DNA of 64,000 bases from M3007 sp043764095 (GTDB lineage Bacteria > Bacteroidota > Bacteroidia > Chitinophagales > Saprospiraceae), in NCBI GenBank assembly GCA_043764095.1, contig JAYUKX010000158.1:1-64000 (forward strand), written 5' to 3'. A program made the position numbers and the translations under genes. Below, piece by piece: positions 16,657-25,829 of the stretch (within the stretch, counting starts at the first letter, position 1; the number at the start of each line of letters is the position of its first letter). The notes beneath the pieces are model-generated. The model saw nothing but the letters and a program-made list of their open reading frames with translations, was not told where the DNA came from and searched no databases.

Positions 16657-17918
16657 GTAATAATCGATGCCCGCACTTTTTGTACTTCCAATAAATCAGT
16701 TGTTGGTAGCGATGCCCGTTTTCGCCAGTCTAGCATTGCACGCCAGCTATCTAAGTAATATTCCGCAAAAAGCCCCAATAATAAAAAGCCAGTTAAGGCC
16801 GCAGGATAATGCCAAAAGGACGAAAAAAACGGCTGCCCAAAATGCCAAACGATCCACAACATGAAGGGCATCATAAAGAAAAGCCCCGTTACTACTTTTA
16901 CGGTGGATGAATAACCAATATACAAATTGAGTTTTTTATTCAATAAATAAGGCAAATAACAAGGTAGTGCCCAAAATAAAAATGCAGGCAACAATAACGG
17001 CCAACCTAAAAGCAAAACCAATCCTTGTGCCACTGTAAATTGCCCCGCCACTACATTATCATTTATGTTTTTGGCTTGAAGTACCTCAAAATATTGCTCT
17101 GTTTTTTCCCGTAAACTACTATTATTTAAGTCTTTTTGTATTCGTTCTTGTGTCCGTTCGTATTCTGCGGCCAAAGGGAGTGGATTTGTTGTATGGCGCA
17201 AGTTCTCTAAGCGAGTGATGAAAATCTCGCCTTCGTCGTCGCCAGTATGGATACTTAGGGTTTTTAATTGGTTTTCGATATGTTCGGTGAGTTGATCCAC
17301 TGTAGATGGGCCATTTTCGCGCCAAGCAGGTAACCAATCGGCAATTTGAATGGGCGTGCCAAAACGCATCACAGCATTACTACGGAACAAATGAGGTGTA
17401 TTGTACGACATTCCAACAGGCAATATCTTTAATCCTAAATTTCCTATATTTCTGGCTTCTGCACCCAACGCAATCCGGGCCGTTCCAGTTTTGAGTGGTC
17501 GTATATATCGGTTCATATAACTTACGCCTTCCGGGGCAATAAAGAGCGCGCCGCCTTTGGTCAGGTGTTCAAATGACATTTCAAAAGCATTGTCGTTATC
17601 GCGCTGTTCGCCTTCTTCAACATCTTCCTTTCGTTTGACCGGAATACAATACAATCGGCTCAGGATCCAACCACTCACAGGGTTTTTGAACAATCCGTAA
17701 TTAGCCAAAAAAAACATGACCCTTGGAATATAAGCACCGGGCAATAACACATCCATAAGTGTAGAAGGGTGATTGGCCACAATAATTACCGGCCCATCCA
17801 CATGCGCGAGGTTTTCTTTGCCCAATACTGCCAACCGACGGAAATAAATACGGGTTCCTATATAAGCCAGTATCCTAAAAAAATGGTAAAGTGCCCTTAA
17901 AAAGGGGTTTATTTGCAT
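16653..17918 (-). CDS. 1-acyl-glycerol-3-phosphate acyltransferase family (PlsC-like) membrane protein
   Basis: 421 residues. The acyltransferase domain (about 25-230) has motif I NHPSTLMD (His50, Asp56; the spaced variant common in Bacteroidota), and motif III-like FIAPEGVSY near 125. The C-terminal 150 residues hold three to four membrane helices (about 290-390), longer than plain PlsC (about 240). It should transfer an acyl chain to glycerol phosphate or a related lipid at the inner membrane. The DUF3108 gene upstream ends 19 bp before it on the same strand. Confidence 0.88.
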   Translation of the reverse strand: MQINPFLRALYHFFRILAYIGTRIYFRRLAVLGKENLAHVDGPVIIVANHPSTLMDVLLPGAYIPRVMFFLANYGLFKNPVSGWILSRLYCIPVKRKEDVEEGEQRDNDNAFEMSFEHLTKGGALFIAPEGVSYMNRYIRPLKTGTARIALGAEARNIGNLGLKILPVGMSYNTPHLFRSNAVMRFGTPIQIADWLPAWRENGPSTVDQLTEHIENQLKTLSIHTGDDEGEIFITRLENLRHTTNPLPLAAEYERTQERIQKDLNNSSLREKTEQYFEVLQAKNINDNVVAGQFTVAQGLVLLLGWPLLLPAFLFWALPCYLPYLLNKKLNLYIGYSSTVKVVTGLFFMMPFMLWIVWHFGQPFFSSFWHYPAALTGFLLLGLFAEYYLDSWRAMLDWRKRASLPTTDLLEVQKVRASIIT

Positions 17919-17937
17919 GTTATTTTATATTTATTCC

Positions 17938-18759
17938 TTATTTCCCAACCTTCGCTGTAAAATCATATTTAAGCCCTTTGTACGATTTGAGTACGATTTT
18001 CACCGAACCCACCGAAACAGGAGATTCGATCATCACAGGAATGCGGTTCTCATCATCGCCCACCCAAACCGTCATTTGGTCACCCTCTTTAAAAACAGTA
18101 CCCGCAATGACATCCGGTTGGAATTTTAAGGTTTTGTATTTTCCCATTCCATGAATGCTTTTATTAGCATTTTTGCCCAAGTAACGCATTTTTAAAGGAA
18201 ATTCTTCTTGATCCATAAAAATGGAGAAACTTTCAGAACTGCCCGCGCCTTTGGATACAAAATCAATTGTACGCAGCCAAAACATGGTAGAAAGTACATC
18301 GTGTACTTTAGCCTTCACCTCATGTTCTGTTTTTGTTTCTGTACCACCGCGTTTGGGTGAGCGCCAAACAGACATTTTTTTAGTACTCTGATTAAAAGCA
18401 ATTTTTTCAAAAATCTTATATTTACCCTCACTCACACTGCGTTCGGAGTAATTGGGTAAACAAGTAGATTTTTCTACCCACGACTCGTAGCGGTCGTCCA
18501 CGGCAAAAAACCATTCATAAGAAGAATAGGTTTTGCCAAAAGCCTGATAATGGAATTGCGTGCCTTCGTCCCAAACCTTAAACGTAACTTCGCCAGCAGG
18601 CATCCATACAAAATTCCAGTTGTAAAAAATTTTGTAAGTCAGCTCTTCACCGTGCTTAAAAGGCACAGTTTCCGAAGTATAAACTTTATCCTGCGCTGTC
18701 GTCCGGTAAGGAGACAGGGACATTATGGACAGGCAAATTAAGATTTTCAGGGTATTCAT
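17938..18759 (-). CDS. DUF3108 domain-containing exported protein
   Basis: From the ATG at 18757-18759 (MNTLKILICLSIMSLS) the protein has 273 residues with a signal peptide ending near TTAQ. A start eight codons upstream (18783) also exists but is less signal-like. The mature part is beta-rich and matches the DUF3108 pattern: FKHGEELTYKIFYNWNFVWMPAG at the start, DRYESW, then GTVFKEGDQMTVWVGDDENRIPV and a C-terminal GSVKIVLKSYKGL. It is probably periplasmic, fold lipocalin-like by family, function unknown. Its 5' end overlaps the end of the flippase-like gene (18686-19807) by 74 bp, so the two are tightly coupled. Confidence 0.88.
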   Translation of the reverse strand: MNTLKILICLSIMSLSPYRTTAQDKVYTSETVPFKHGEELTYKIFYNWNFVWMPAGEVTFKVWDEGTQFHYQAFGKTYSSYEWFFAVDDRYESWVEKSTCLPNYSERSVSEGKYKIFEKIAFNQSTKKMSVWRSPKRGGTETKTEHEVKAKVHDVLSTMFWLRTIDFVSKGAGSSESFSIFMDQEEFPLKMRYLGKNANKSIHGMGKYKTLKFQPDVIAGTVFKEGDQMTVWVGDDENRIPVMIESPVSVGSVKIVLKSYKGLKYDFTAKVGK

Positions 18760-19807
18760 TAAAGGTATCAGTTTCATATCCAAGTGATTTGGAAATATTG
18801 ACGTGAAAAAACGAGAAAGTCCCGATTAACGCGGGTATAACTAAGTTTATTACCCACAACGTAAAGGTGGCTGCTAAAGCGGCTACCTCATTGGCTCCAA
18901 ACTGGGCCCAAAGTAAAACGGCTAAATTACCACGAGCCACCAAACCTGCCAGTGGAGGCAAAGGTATGCTAGTTTGCAATAAAAAAAGTGCTGATATACC
19001 TGCGTAACCACCTATGATACCTGTTTTTATGCCAAAAAAGCGCAATAAAAGAAAATACTGGGTAGCATATATAAAAAAGCGCAGTAAAGCCCAAAAGAGA
19101 ATAGATGTACGTTCTGCTTTTGTAAATTGCCGAATCACCCCAAGGTTCAATTGCCTCAACAGTGGCAAAAACTGTTGTACTATTTTAACTTGTTTTACGA
19201 AATCAATAACAAGTTCAAAATGGTAATACACCCAAAACATAAAAGGGAGCGCAGCCGATCCAATAATAATAAGAAGCAAGGATAGCCGCTGGTCTATGAT
19301 GTCGAAATGCCCTACAATATAAATCGTTCCCACTAGTCCTGCCCCTAATAACACCATAAATTGGCAAAAATTGCCCACTATATTGGCTACTACAGCCCGC
19401 CATTGATTACGGGGATGCACATACAGCATGCGTCCACCATATTCCCCTACGCGATTGGGGGTAAAAAGCGAAAAGGTTACACCTGTAAAAACGGCCATTA
19501 GTGCGCGCCATCGTGGCATATACTCATAACGTTGTACAAATTGCCGCCACTTCTCGGTTTCGGCAAACCAATTGAAGGGCATCAAAACAACAGCAAGCAA
19601 TAATAAACCTAAGTTTGCACCTTGTAATTCTTGTAAAAACGCTACCCAAACTTGCCCAAGATGGTTATTGCTGCTAAGATCATAATATAATACGAACACT
19701 AATAAAAGGGCAACGCCAGTTTTCAAACCAATATCCAAGTACCGATTGGTACGAATAGTATTCCTGAACGCAATCAGGTGCTGAATCAGTTGCTGGATGA
19801 ATGGCAT
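18686..19807 (-). CDS. Flippase-like, lysylphosphatidylglycerol synthase TM-region family protein
   Basis: 373 residues, about eight membrane helices, no soluble synthetase domain. Family marks: NWFAETEKWRQFV near residue 78, RALMAVFTGVTFSLFTPNRVGEYGGR (about 100-125), and PPLAGLVARGNLAVLLW near 275. Members move or handle glycolipids/phospholipids at the inner membrane; the substrate is not evident. It overlaps the DUF3108 gene, which is overlapped by promoter-less spacing to the PlsC-like gene, suggesting a lipid-related operon (inference). Confidence 0.88.
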   Translation of the reverse strand: MPFIQQLIQHLIAFRNTIRTNRYLDIGLKTGVALLLVFVLYYDLSSNNHLGQVWVAFLQELQGANLGLLLLAVVLMPFNWFAETEKWRQFVQRYEYMPRWRALMAVFTGVTFSLFTPNRVGEYGGRMLYVHPRNQWRAVVANIVGNFCQFMVLLGAGLVGTIYIVGHFDIIDQRLSLLLIIIGSAALPFMFWVYYHFELVIDFVKQVKIVQQFLPLLRQLNLGVIRQFTKAERTSILFWALLRFFIYATQYFLLLRFFGIKTGIIGGYAGISALFLLQTSIPLPPLAGLVARGNLAVLLWAQFGANEVAALAATFTLWVINLVIPALIGTFSFFHVNISKSLGYETDTFNEYPENLNLPVHNVPVSLPDDSAG

Positions 19808-19854
19808 GTGGCGGCAAAGGTAGGGGCAAATGGCGGATCAGGAACGATAAATGA

Positions 19855-21234
19855 TTAAATCATTCCGTAATAACGCGCGCCAAGTGTCACTCCTTCAGTA
19901 CCAACCTCTGTAAGCCTCCAGCGGCCTTGTACGGGTGCCTGTGCGTCCGATTGTGCGCCAGTGTGTAGGGCTTGGTACATTTGGTAAGAAATGGCTTTTC
20001 GGTCGTCAATTTTTTTAAATACTTGAAAATGTGCTGTAACAGTGCTCCATTCAGGTGCTACTGTGGCTTCAAAAATTTTTGCTTTAGAGCCAGAGCCATA
20101 AGTCACAAATCCAAAGCGTTTTCCGGTAAGTTCGTTATTTTCTTTAAGGTCGCTTTCCAAGGTGCTCATCAGTGCTAGAAAAACAGATGCTGTATATAAA
20201 TTACCCATTTCGCTGCTGGCGCGTTGCGCCTTTTCGAGTTTTTGGGCTACAAATTGCTTGTAAAGTGCTGATTCACTCACCGTTTTGACAAAACCTGCCT
20301 GTGCTTTTGAGTATGACTTTTGGTCTTCAAAATCGGAGCGGAGTGGTTCTTTAAAGCCATATTTTTTCACATCGCCTTCCCATGCGCCTTTTGCTTTGCG
20401 TTCGGCGATAAATGGTTCGGTAAACATACGCTTTGCGTGGAACGCATAAGGTAAGTGGAAGATCATGCGTGCCCAACGCTCGCTGAGTGCGGGGTATTGG
20501 CCGGGTTTCATTAGTCCAGAACGCTCCGCCTGTGCCCTAAAATGTTGTAAGGCTTCGGTCATTCGGTCTTGGTAACATTGGTTCGAAAATTGGCCATCAA
20601 ATACAGGCGTTTCCGTAAATTTTTCCCGACGAGGTTTATAAAAATCGTGTACACTTTCGGTAGCGATGCCTACAACCGGTTTTATTTTGAGCAAACGAGG
20701 GTTGCTTTTGACCAAAAGCGCTACTGCACCTGCGCCTTGTGTATATTCACCAGAGGACTCTAATTCGTACTTTGCAATATCGGACGCAATAACGATACCT
20801 ATACGGTCGGGTTGTGCAGCTACCCAATCGAGGGTATTGAGTAAGGCATCGGTGGCTGCTATACATGCAAAAGTCATGTCCAGTACATCGCAATGCCGGA
20901 AACAATCGTTGCCATATTGGCCTTTCAAACGTTCTTGTAACATACCCATTGCGTAGGTGGCTGTTGGTTTGGCCATATCCAACGCGCTTTCGGTACCCAA
21001 ATAAATACGCCCAATGGTATTTGGATCAATATAATTGCGTGTGATCAGTTCATAAATGACCTCAGCGGCCATGGTAGCAGCGTCCTCATGTGCATCGGGA
21101 AGTGCCATTTTGTGCAGACCTAAGCCATCACGAAGTTTCTCGACGGCAATTTGGCGTGCTGTAGCCAATTCGCTGATGTCTAAATAAATCTTTGGCGCAT
21201 AAAATGCCATATCGTCAATACCGACTGATACCAT
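19855..21234 (-). CDS. mvaS: Hydroxymethylglutaryl-CoA synthase family protein
   Basis: Condenses acetyl-CoA and acetoacetyl-CoA to HMG-CoA in the mevalonate pathway. From ATG 21232-21234 (MVSVGIDDMAFYAPK, the usual family start) the product is 459 residues; the frame is open 15 codons further, but those overlap AT-rich DNA next to a repeat. Seen: the active-site region DMTFACIAATDALL with the acylated Cys, an early GLG/AEVIYELI segment for the catalytic Glu, and YGSGSKAKIFEA near the C-terminus. It is longer than Firmicutes MvaS (about 390). No other mevalonate gene is in the window, so the symbol is by family only. Confidence 0.85.
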   Translation of the reverse strand: MVSVGIDDMAFYAPKIYLDISELATARQIAVEKLRDGLGLHKMALPDAHEDAATMAAEVIYELITRNYIDPNTIGRIYLGTESALDMAKPTATYAMGMLQERLKGQYGNDCFRHCDVLDMTFACIAATDALLNTLDWVAAQPDRIGIVIASDIAKYELESSGEYTQGAGAVALLVKSNPRLLKIKPVVGIATESVHDFYKPRREKFTETPVFDGQFSNQCYQDRMTEALQHFRAQAERSGLMKPGQYPALSERWARMIFHLPYAFHAKRMFTEPFIAERKAKGAWEGDVKKYGFKEPLRSDFEDQKSYSKAQAGFVKTVSESALYKQFVAQKLEKAQRASSEMGNLYTASVFLALMSTLESDLKENNELTGKRFGFVTYGSGSKAKIFEATVAPEWSTVTAHFQVFKKIDDRKAISYQMYQALHTGAQSDAQAPVQGRWRLTEVGTEGVTLGARYYGMI

Positions 21235-21278
21235 ATTTAGTAGTAAATTCTTAAAATATAAAAAAAAATTAGCAAGCA

Positions 21279-21440
21279 TAAGGAGCGATAAAACAATGAG
21301 TTCATCCTTTTGGGTAGATTAGTTTTTGCTCAGGCAAATATCTTTTTGTGCGAATAGTGGGGCTATTTAAACGAAAAGATAGGCGGGATGAGCGGAAAGG
21401 AATCAGCCAAAAGGGTGAACTCATTGTTTTATCGTTCCTA
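21279..21440 (+). repeat. 163-bp dispersed structured repeat, second complete copy
   Basis: Left arm CAATGAGTTCATCCTTTTGG pairs with right arm CCAAAAGGGTGAACTCATTG, with a single G-U. Compared with the copy at 5294-5456 the arms changed at five paired sites on both sides, so pairing is conserved. The core is about 94% identical. It lies between HMG-CoA synthase and the prohibitin-like gene, both on the minus strand. No coding potential is seen. Confidence 0.85.
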
Positions 21441-21489
21441 AGTACGCTTGCGGCAAATAAAACGCTGTTTTTTGAAAATAGTTGAAAAA

Positions 21490-22392
21490 TTATTGACCAA
21501 TTAAAATCGGGGCACCTTTGCTATTGCCCATAACGATCACTTTTGCATTGGGGGAATTGGCCAACTCCTTTTGTGCTTTGATCTGTTCGTACTGTAATAA
21601 CTTATCCGTTAGGCTCGATGTCAGGATGCGTTGATAATCGGCAATACCCTGCGCTTCAACGCGTTTACGATCGGCTTCCTGCTTTTCTTTTTCCAATACA
21701 TAACGCATTTGTTGTGATTGTTGCTCGGCATTGATCTTGTTCTCAATGGCCTGCCGAACCGAAGCAGGTAAGGTGACATTGCGTACCAAGATATTTTCCA
21801 GGGTTAATCCCCTTTGCTGAAATTCTTTGGTAATACCATCAAATAATTTGCCTTGAAACTCTTCCCTTTTAGAAGAATATAAGGCAACAGCGTCATAATT
21901 GGCTGCAAAGTCCCGGATTTTGGTACGGGTAATAGGTCTAACTATTTTATCGGTAATTTCTCGTCCTATCGTTTGCAACACTTCGGGTGTTTTGGCAGCA
22001 TCCAAGCGGTACAACACTGTTAGATCGAAAGTAACTTCCAAACCATCAGCAGATAACACGCGGATACCGTCATCGCCTTCTTTATCGCCTTCATCATGGA
22101 TCGCCGACATGGTATAGTTTTGGGTACGGGTATCAAAATCGACAATATCGACGAGTGGGTTTACAAAATTAAGACCTTCGGTAAGTATATCGGGCTGTAC
22201 CTTTCCGAATAATGTTTTTACACCAACATGACCAGGTTGGATTTGCTCTGTGCTGGCAACCAATAAGCCTAAAACAACAAGGCCTAGACCAAACATATTG
22301 CCGTATTTACTTAATTGTGAGCGTTGAGGGTTGGTTTTGGCAATTACGGTAAAAACAAACCAAATAATTGCGCCAAGAAATATGAAGAACAT
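21490..22392 (-). CDS. Prohibitin-like SPFH domain membrane protein
   Basis: 300 residues. One or two N-terminal membrane segments (about 2-18 and 30-46) precede the SPFH domain (about 48-240), which starts EQIQPGHVGVKTLFGKVQPDILTEG. A coiled coil rich in Glu/Lys/Gln follows (about 205-265, NKINAEQQSQQMRYVLEKEKQEADRKR is split over the SPFH end). The C-terminus ANSPNAKVIVMGNSKGAPIL is typical of bacterial prohibitin homologues. It forms ring-shaped membrane scaffolds that modulate proteases or lipid domains by family; the partner here is unknown. Confidence 0.9.
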   Translation of the reverse strand: MFFIFLGAIIWFVFTVIAKTNPQRSQLSKYGNMFGLGLVVLGLLVASTEQIQPGHVGVKTLFGKVQPDILTEGLNFVNPLVDIVDFDTRTQNYTMSAIHDEGDKEGDDGIRVLSADGLEVTFDLTVLYRLDAAKTPEVLQTIGREITDKIVRPITRTKIRDFAANYDAVALYSSKREEFQGKLFDGITKEFQQRGLTLENILVRNVTLPASVRQAIENKINAEQQSQQMRYVLEKEKQEADRKRVEAQGIADYQRILTSSLTDKLLQYEQIKAQKELANSPNAKVIVMGNSKGAPILIGQ

Positions 22393-22627
22393 AAGAATGA
22401 ATAATTGAGAAAGGGTTGGTAGTTGGCCACCTCTTTCGGTGAAACTTGGTGCAATATTAGCATGGTTACTGTAGGGTTTTGATACGATACACGACTAATC
22501 ACGTAAAAAAGACGATGGACGCGTGTAAAGGAATGCTTAACGTATTTTAACATTTTACTTTTCTACGTTTACTAGACTGATATATTAAAACAGCGTGTAC
22601 CTTTATGGGGCAAATAAAAGAATAAAT

Positions 22628-24277
22628 ATGCATAAAATACTACTTATTTTACTAACGTTACACCTCCTTTCTTTCCAAATTTTCCTCTCGGCGCAAGGAG
22701 GATTTACTACCAGCAATCTACCCATTATCGTCATTGATGCCAATGGTGCAGATATTCCAGACGATATAAAAATAGAGGCGAAACTAAGGATTGTTGACAA
22801 TGGCCCGGGCCAAATGAATAATGCCGCAGGCCCATACAATGATTATGATGGTTTAATGGGGATCGAAACCCGTGGACAAACCTCCCTGTTCTTTTCCCCT
22901 AAAAAACCATTCAGTATCGAACTGCGTGATGCTGCTGGTGCTGATATGGAGAAAAAATTACTCGGTATGCCCAAAGAAAGCGATTGGGTATTGCTTTCCC
23001 CTTATTCTGATAAATCTTTGTTGCGCGATGTACTGGCTTTTGAAATGGGCCGTCGGCTCACTGCTTTAGATTATACACCACGTACTCGATTGGTAGAAGT
23101 GGTACTCAATGGATCGTACCACGGTGTGTATGTATTGACCGAAAAAATAAAACGCGATGGCGACCGCGTCAATATTGCAAAAATAGAAGATGCTGACCCT
23201 ACCGGCGGCTATATTATCAAAATAGACAAAGGTGCTGATAGTCCTGATCTTTATTGGGATTCGCATGTGCCTCCGTATGGTGCATTTGGGGGGCAATTGA
23301 TCCGATTCCTCTATCATTATCCCAAACCCGAATTAATTACGCAACCACAACGCACTTATATTCAAGGGTTTATGCGTCAAATGGAAGATGCTTTGCGCGG
23401 TAATAATTTTATGAACCCTACTGTAGGTTATCAAAAATACCTCGACCGCAATTCGTTTATTGATTTTATGTTCCTCAACGAAATGAGCAAAAATATCGAC
23501 GGTTATCGCATTAGTACTTTTTTATACAAAGACCGCGATACAATGGGGTTTAGCAAATTGCATGCAGGGCCAGCCTGGGATTTTAATATTGGATATGGTA
23601 ATGTCAATTATTGTCAGGGTGAATCTATTTCGGGTTGGGCTTGGGATTTTAATTCCATTTGTCCCGATGATTATTGGGTTATTCCGTTTTGGTGGCAACG
23701 TTTGCGACAAGACACCAATTACCTCGTCGCTACCCAACAACGCTGGAAGGCACTCCGCGAAACCACACTCAGCGACAACGCCGTGAATGGTATTATTGAT
23801 TCGATGAACGCCTTAATTAATGTTGGCCCCGCAGCACGTAATTTCCAACGATGGCCAATTATGGGTGTACCACAATGGCCCAATTATTTTGTGGGTTATT
23901 CGCACGCTGAAGAGGTAAATTACCTGCGCAATTGGACAATCGACCGCCTGCATTGGATGGACGGTGCTATTGCGGGTATCTATGTGGGTACTTATAATAA
24001 TGCAGAGTATTTTAACCCAAAAATATATCCAAATCCAGTTCGTTCGGGTGCTATGCTGCATTCCGAATTTTATTTGCGTTCTGGCGATGAAGTAACGATT
24101 GAGATCATTGATATCTATGGCCGGACGGTTGCTACTACAGGGGTATTGCCCCGCAGGAATGGTGCGATGCATTACGATTGGCAGTTGCCACAGTTATCGC
24201 CGGGTATGTACACCTATAAAGTAATGACTGTGCTGGAGCAGCAACCTGCGTTTGTGGGGCACTTGGTGGTGTATTAG
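22628..24277 (+). CDS. CotH kinase-like secreted protein with T9SS sorting domain
   Basis: The ATG at 22628 begins MHKILLILLTLHLLSFQIFLSA, a Sec signal; an earlier ATG (22595) adds 11 poor residues. 549 residues. The CotH kinase-like fold (about 60-400) shows KKPFSIELRDA, LGMPKESDWVLLSPYSDKS, LRDVLAFEMGRR, VYVLTEKIKRDGDRVNI and HAGPAWDFNIGYGN. The C-terminal ~80 residues, from FNPKIYPNPVRSG to VGHLVVY, are a type A T9SS sorting domain, so it is exported to the cell surface. CotH proteins phosphorylate other proteins in spores; the role in Bacteroidota is unknown. The next gene starts 13 bp downstream. Confidence 0.9.
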   Translation: MHKILLILLTLHLLSFQIFLSAQGGFTTSNLPIIVIDANGADIPDDIKIEAKLRIVDNGPGQMNNAAGPYNDYDGLMGIETRGQTSLFFSPKKPFSIELRDAAGADMEKKLLGMPKESDWVLLSPYSDKSLLRDVLAFEMGRRLTALDYTPRTRLVEVVLNGSYHGVYVLTEKIKRDGDRVNIAKIEDADPTGGYIIKIDKGADSPDLYWDSHVPPYGAFGGQLIRFLYHYPKPELITQPQRTYIQGFMRQMEDALRGNNFMNPTVGYQKYLDRNSFIDFMFLNEMSKNIDGYRISTFLYKDRDTMGFSKLHAGPAWDFNIGYGNVNYCQGESISGWAWDFNSICPDDYWVIPFWWQRLRQDTNYLVATQQRWKALRETTLSDNAVNGIIDSMNALINVGPAARNFQRWPIMGVPQWPNYFVGYSHAEEVNYLRNWTIDRLHWMDGAIAGIYVGTYNNAEYFNPKIYPNPVRSGAMLHSEFYLRSGDEVTIEIIDIYGRTVATTGVLPRRNGAMHYDWQLPQLSPGMYTYKVMTVLEQQPAFVGHLVVY

Positions 24278-24290
24278 ACCATTTTATTTT

Positions 24291-25763
24291 ATGAAATACA
24301 TCATTTGGCTGCTTCTTTTTCCAATTTCCATCCTAGCGCAATCTACCTTGCGTGTCTCGGAAAAATACCCGCGTTATTTTGAATACCAAGGCAAACCTTT
24401 GATATTGTTAGGTTCGGGAGAGCATTACGGGGCGGTATTGAACCCTGATTTTGATGATCAACAATACCTCAATACCATAGCGGCGGAAGGTTTGAATTAT
24501 ACCCGCATTTTTACAGGGCAATATGCGGAATCATACAATCCGGGTACTTTTGGAATCCCCAAAAATACTTTAGGCCCTGCAAAAGGTCGTTTGCTTACGC
24601 CTTATCTTCGTAGCAACGAACAGGGATATGTTTTTGGTGGTAACAAATTTGATCTTACGCAATGGGATGAAAATTATTGGTCGCGCCTGCGGGCATTCGT
24701 AGCGGCTGCTGAACAAAAAGATATCATTGTCGAAATTACCCTTTTCACGGCGCTGTACTCCGATGAAGGTTGGAAAAGCAGCCCGCTTTGCGCGGAGTCC
24801 AATATTAATGCTACCGAAAATGTAGGCAAAGATTCCGCGTTTGTACTAAAAAATGAACGCATATTGGCCTTTCAAACGGCCTTTGTGCAACGTATGGCCC
24901 GCGAACTCCATGCTTTTGATAATGTGCTGTACGAAATTCAAAATGAGCCTTGGGCCGATGCAGGTGTGCCGGGGTTACCCGTTCAACAACACGATTCTAT
25001 CGCCCCTTCAAGCGCAGTGGGCTGGCAAAAATCGGCGGATTACGCCAATCCCGACCGTATGGCTTGGCAAATGTATATCGCTCAAGTACTCCATGACGCA
25101 GAGCAAGTGCTGAGTAAACAACACCTTATTGCGCGCAACCACAGTAATTTTAGGTCGCGTATCGATACGCCCGATACCTTGGTTGCGGTCTATAATTTCC
25201 ATTATGCCCATCCCGATGCGGTATATGATAACCTGCACCTTAATCGCCCCATTTGTTGCGACGAAACTGGGTTCAATGGTGCCTCGGATGCGCCTTATCG
25301 CCTGCAAGCGTGGCGTTTTTTTATGGCAGGAGGTGCCATGTTTGACCATTTGGACTATTCTTTTACCGTGGCCCATCCCGATGGTACCGATCAGCAGGAT
25401 GCTCCGGGTGGTGGGAGTGTGGCATTGCGTCGTCAATTTGCATTGATGCGTCGTTTTTTAGAAGCAGCCAAGATTTGGGAAATGAAACCAAGCCGTCATT
25501 TAATCAAAAAAATAAGTACGGGCCACAAGGCCGAAATGCTGATGACACCCAATACCAAGCGAATTATCGTATTTGCCGAAGGCCCTAAAAAGCCGTTAAA
25601 TATGGCCATTCAACTGCTGGGAGGCACTTACACCATTACGCAATACGATCCCATTACTTTAGAAAAAACGTTTGTAATGAAGCAGAAAGCGGATAAATAC
25701 GGCTTGTTGGTGGTCCATTTAGAAGGGTTTGATGGAGAAGCCGTACTGGAAATCAACCATTAG
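24291..25763 (+). CDS. Secreted TIM-barrel glycoside hydrolase-like protein
   Basis: From ATG 24291 (MKYIIWLLLFPISILAQ, a signal peptide) the product is 490 residues; the open frame from 24252 overlaps the previous gene and is not used. The barrel domain (about 20-390) begins RYFEYQGKPLILLGSGEHYGA, as in DUF4038/GH5-like proteins. Likely catalytic Glu residues are in YEIQNEPWAD (acid/base) and CCDETGFNG (nucleophile). The C-terminal ~90 residues are a beta domain without a T9SS signal. It would cleave a polysaccharide outside the cytoplasm; the substrate is unknown. It is probably cotranscribed with the CotH-like gene. Confidence 0.85.
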   Translation: MKYIIWLLLFPISILAQSTLRVSEKYPRYFEYQGKPLILLGSGEHYGAVLNPDFDDQQYLNTIAAEGLNYTRIFTGQYAESYNPGTFGIPKNTLGPAKGRLLTPYLRSNEQGYVFGGNKFDLTQWDENYWSRLRAFVAAAEQKDIIVEITLFTALYSDEGWKSSPLCAESNINATENVGKDSAFVLKNERILAFQTAFVQRMARELHAFDNVLYEIQNEPWADAGVPGLPVQQHDSIAPSSAVGWQKSADYANPDRMAWQMYIAQVLHDAEQVLSKQHLIARNHSNFRSRIDTPDTLVAVYNFHYAHPDAVYDNLHLNRPICCDETGFNGASDAPYRLQAWRFFMAGGAMFDHLDYSFTVAHPDGTDQQDAPGGGSVALRRQFALMRRFLEAAKIWEMKPSRHLIKKISTGHKAEMLMTPNTKRIIVFAEGPKKPLNMAIQLLGGTYTITQYDPITLEKTFVMKQKADKYGLLVVHLEGFDGEAVLEINH

Positions 25764-25829
25764 AATTTTCCTGGAATACTAAATAAATCCGCGTATGTTT
25801 GCCCTAATAATTCATCTACAACGAATAAT

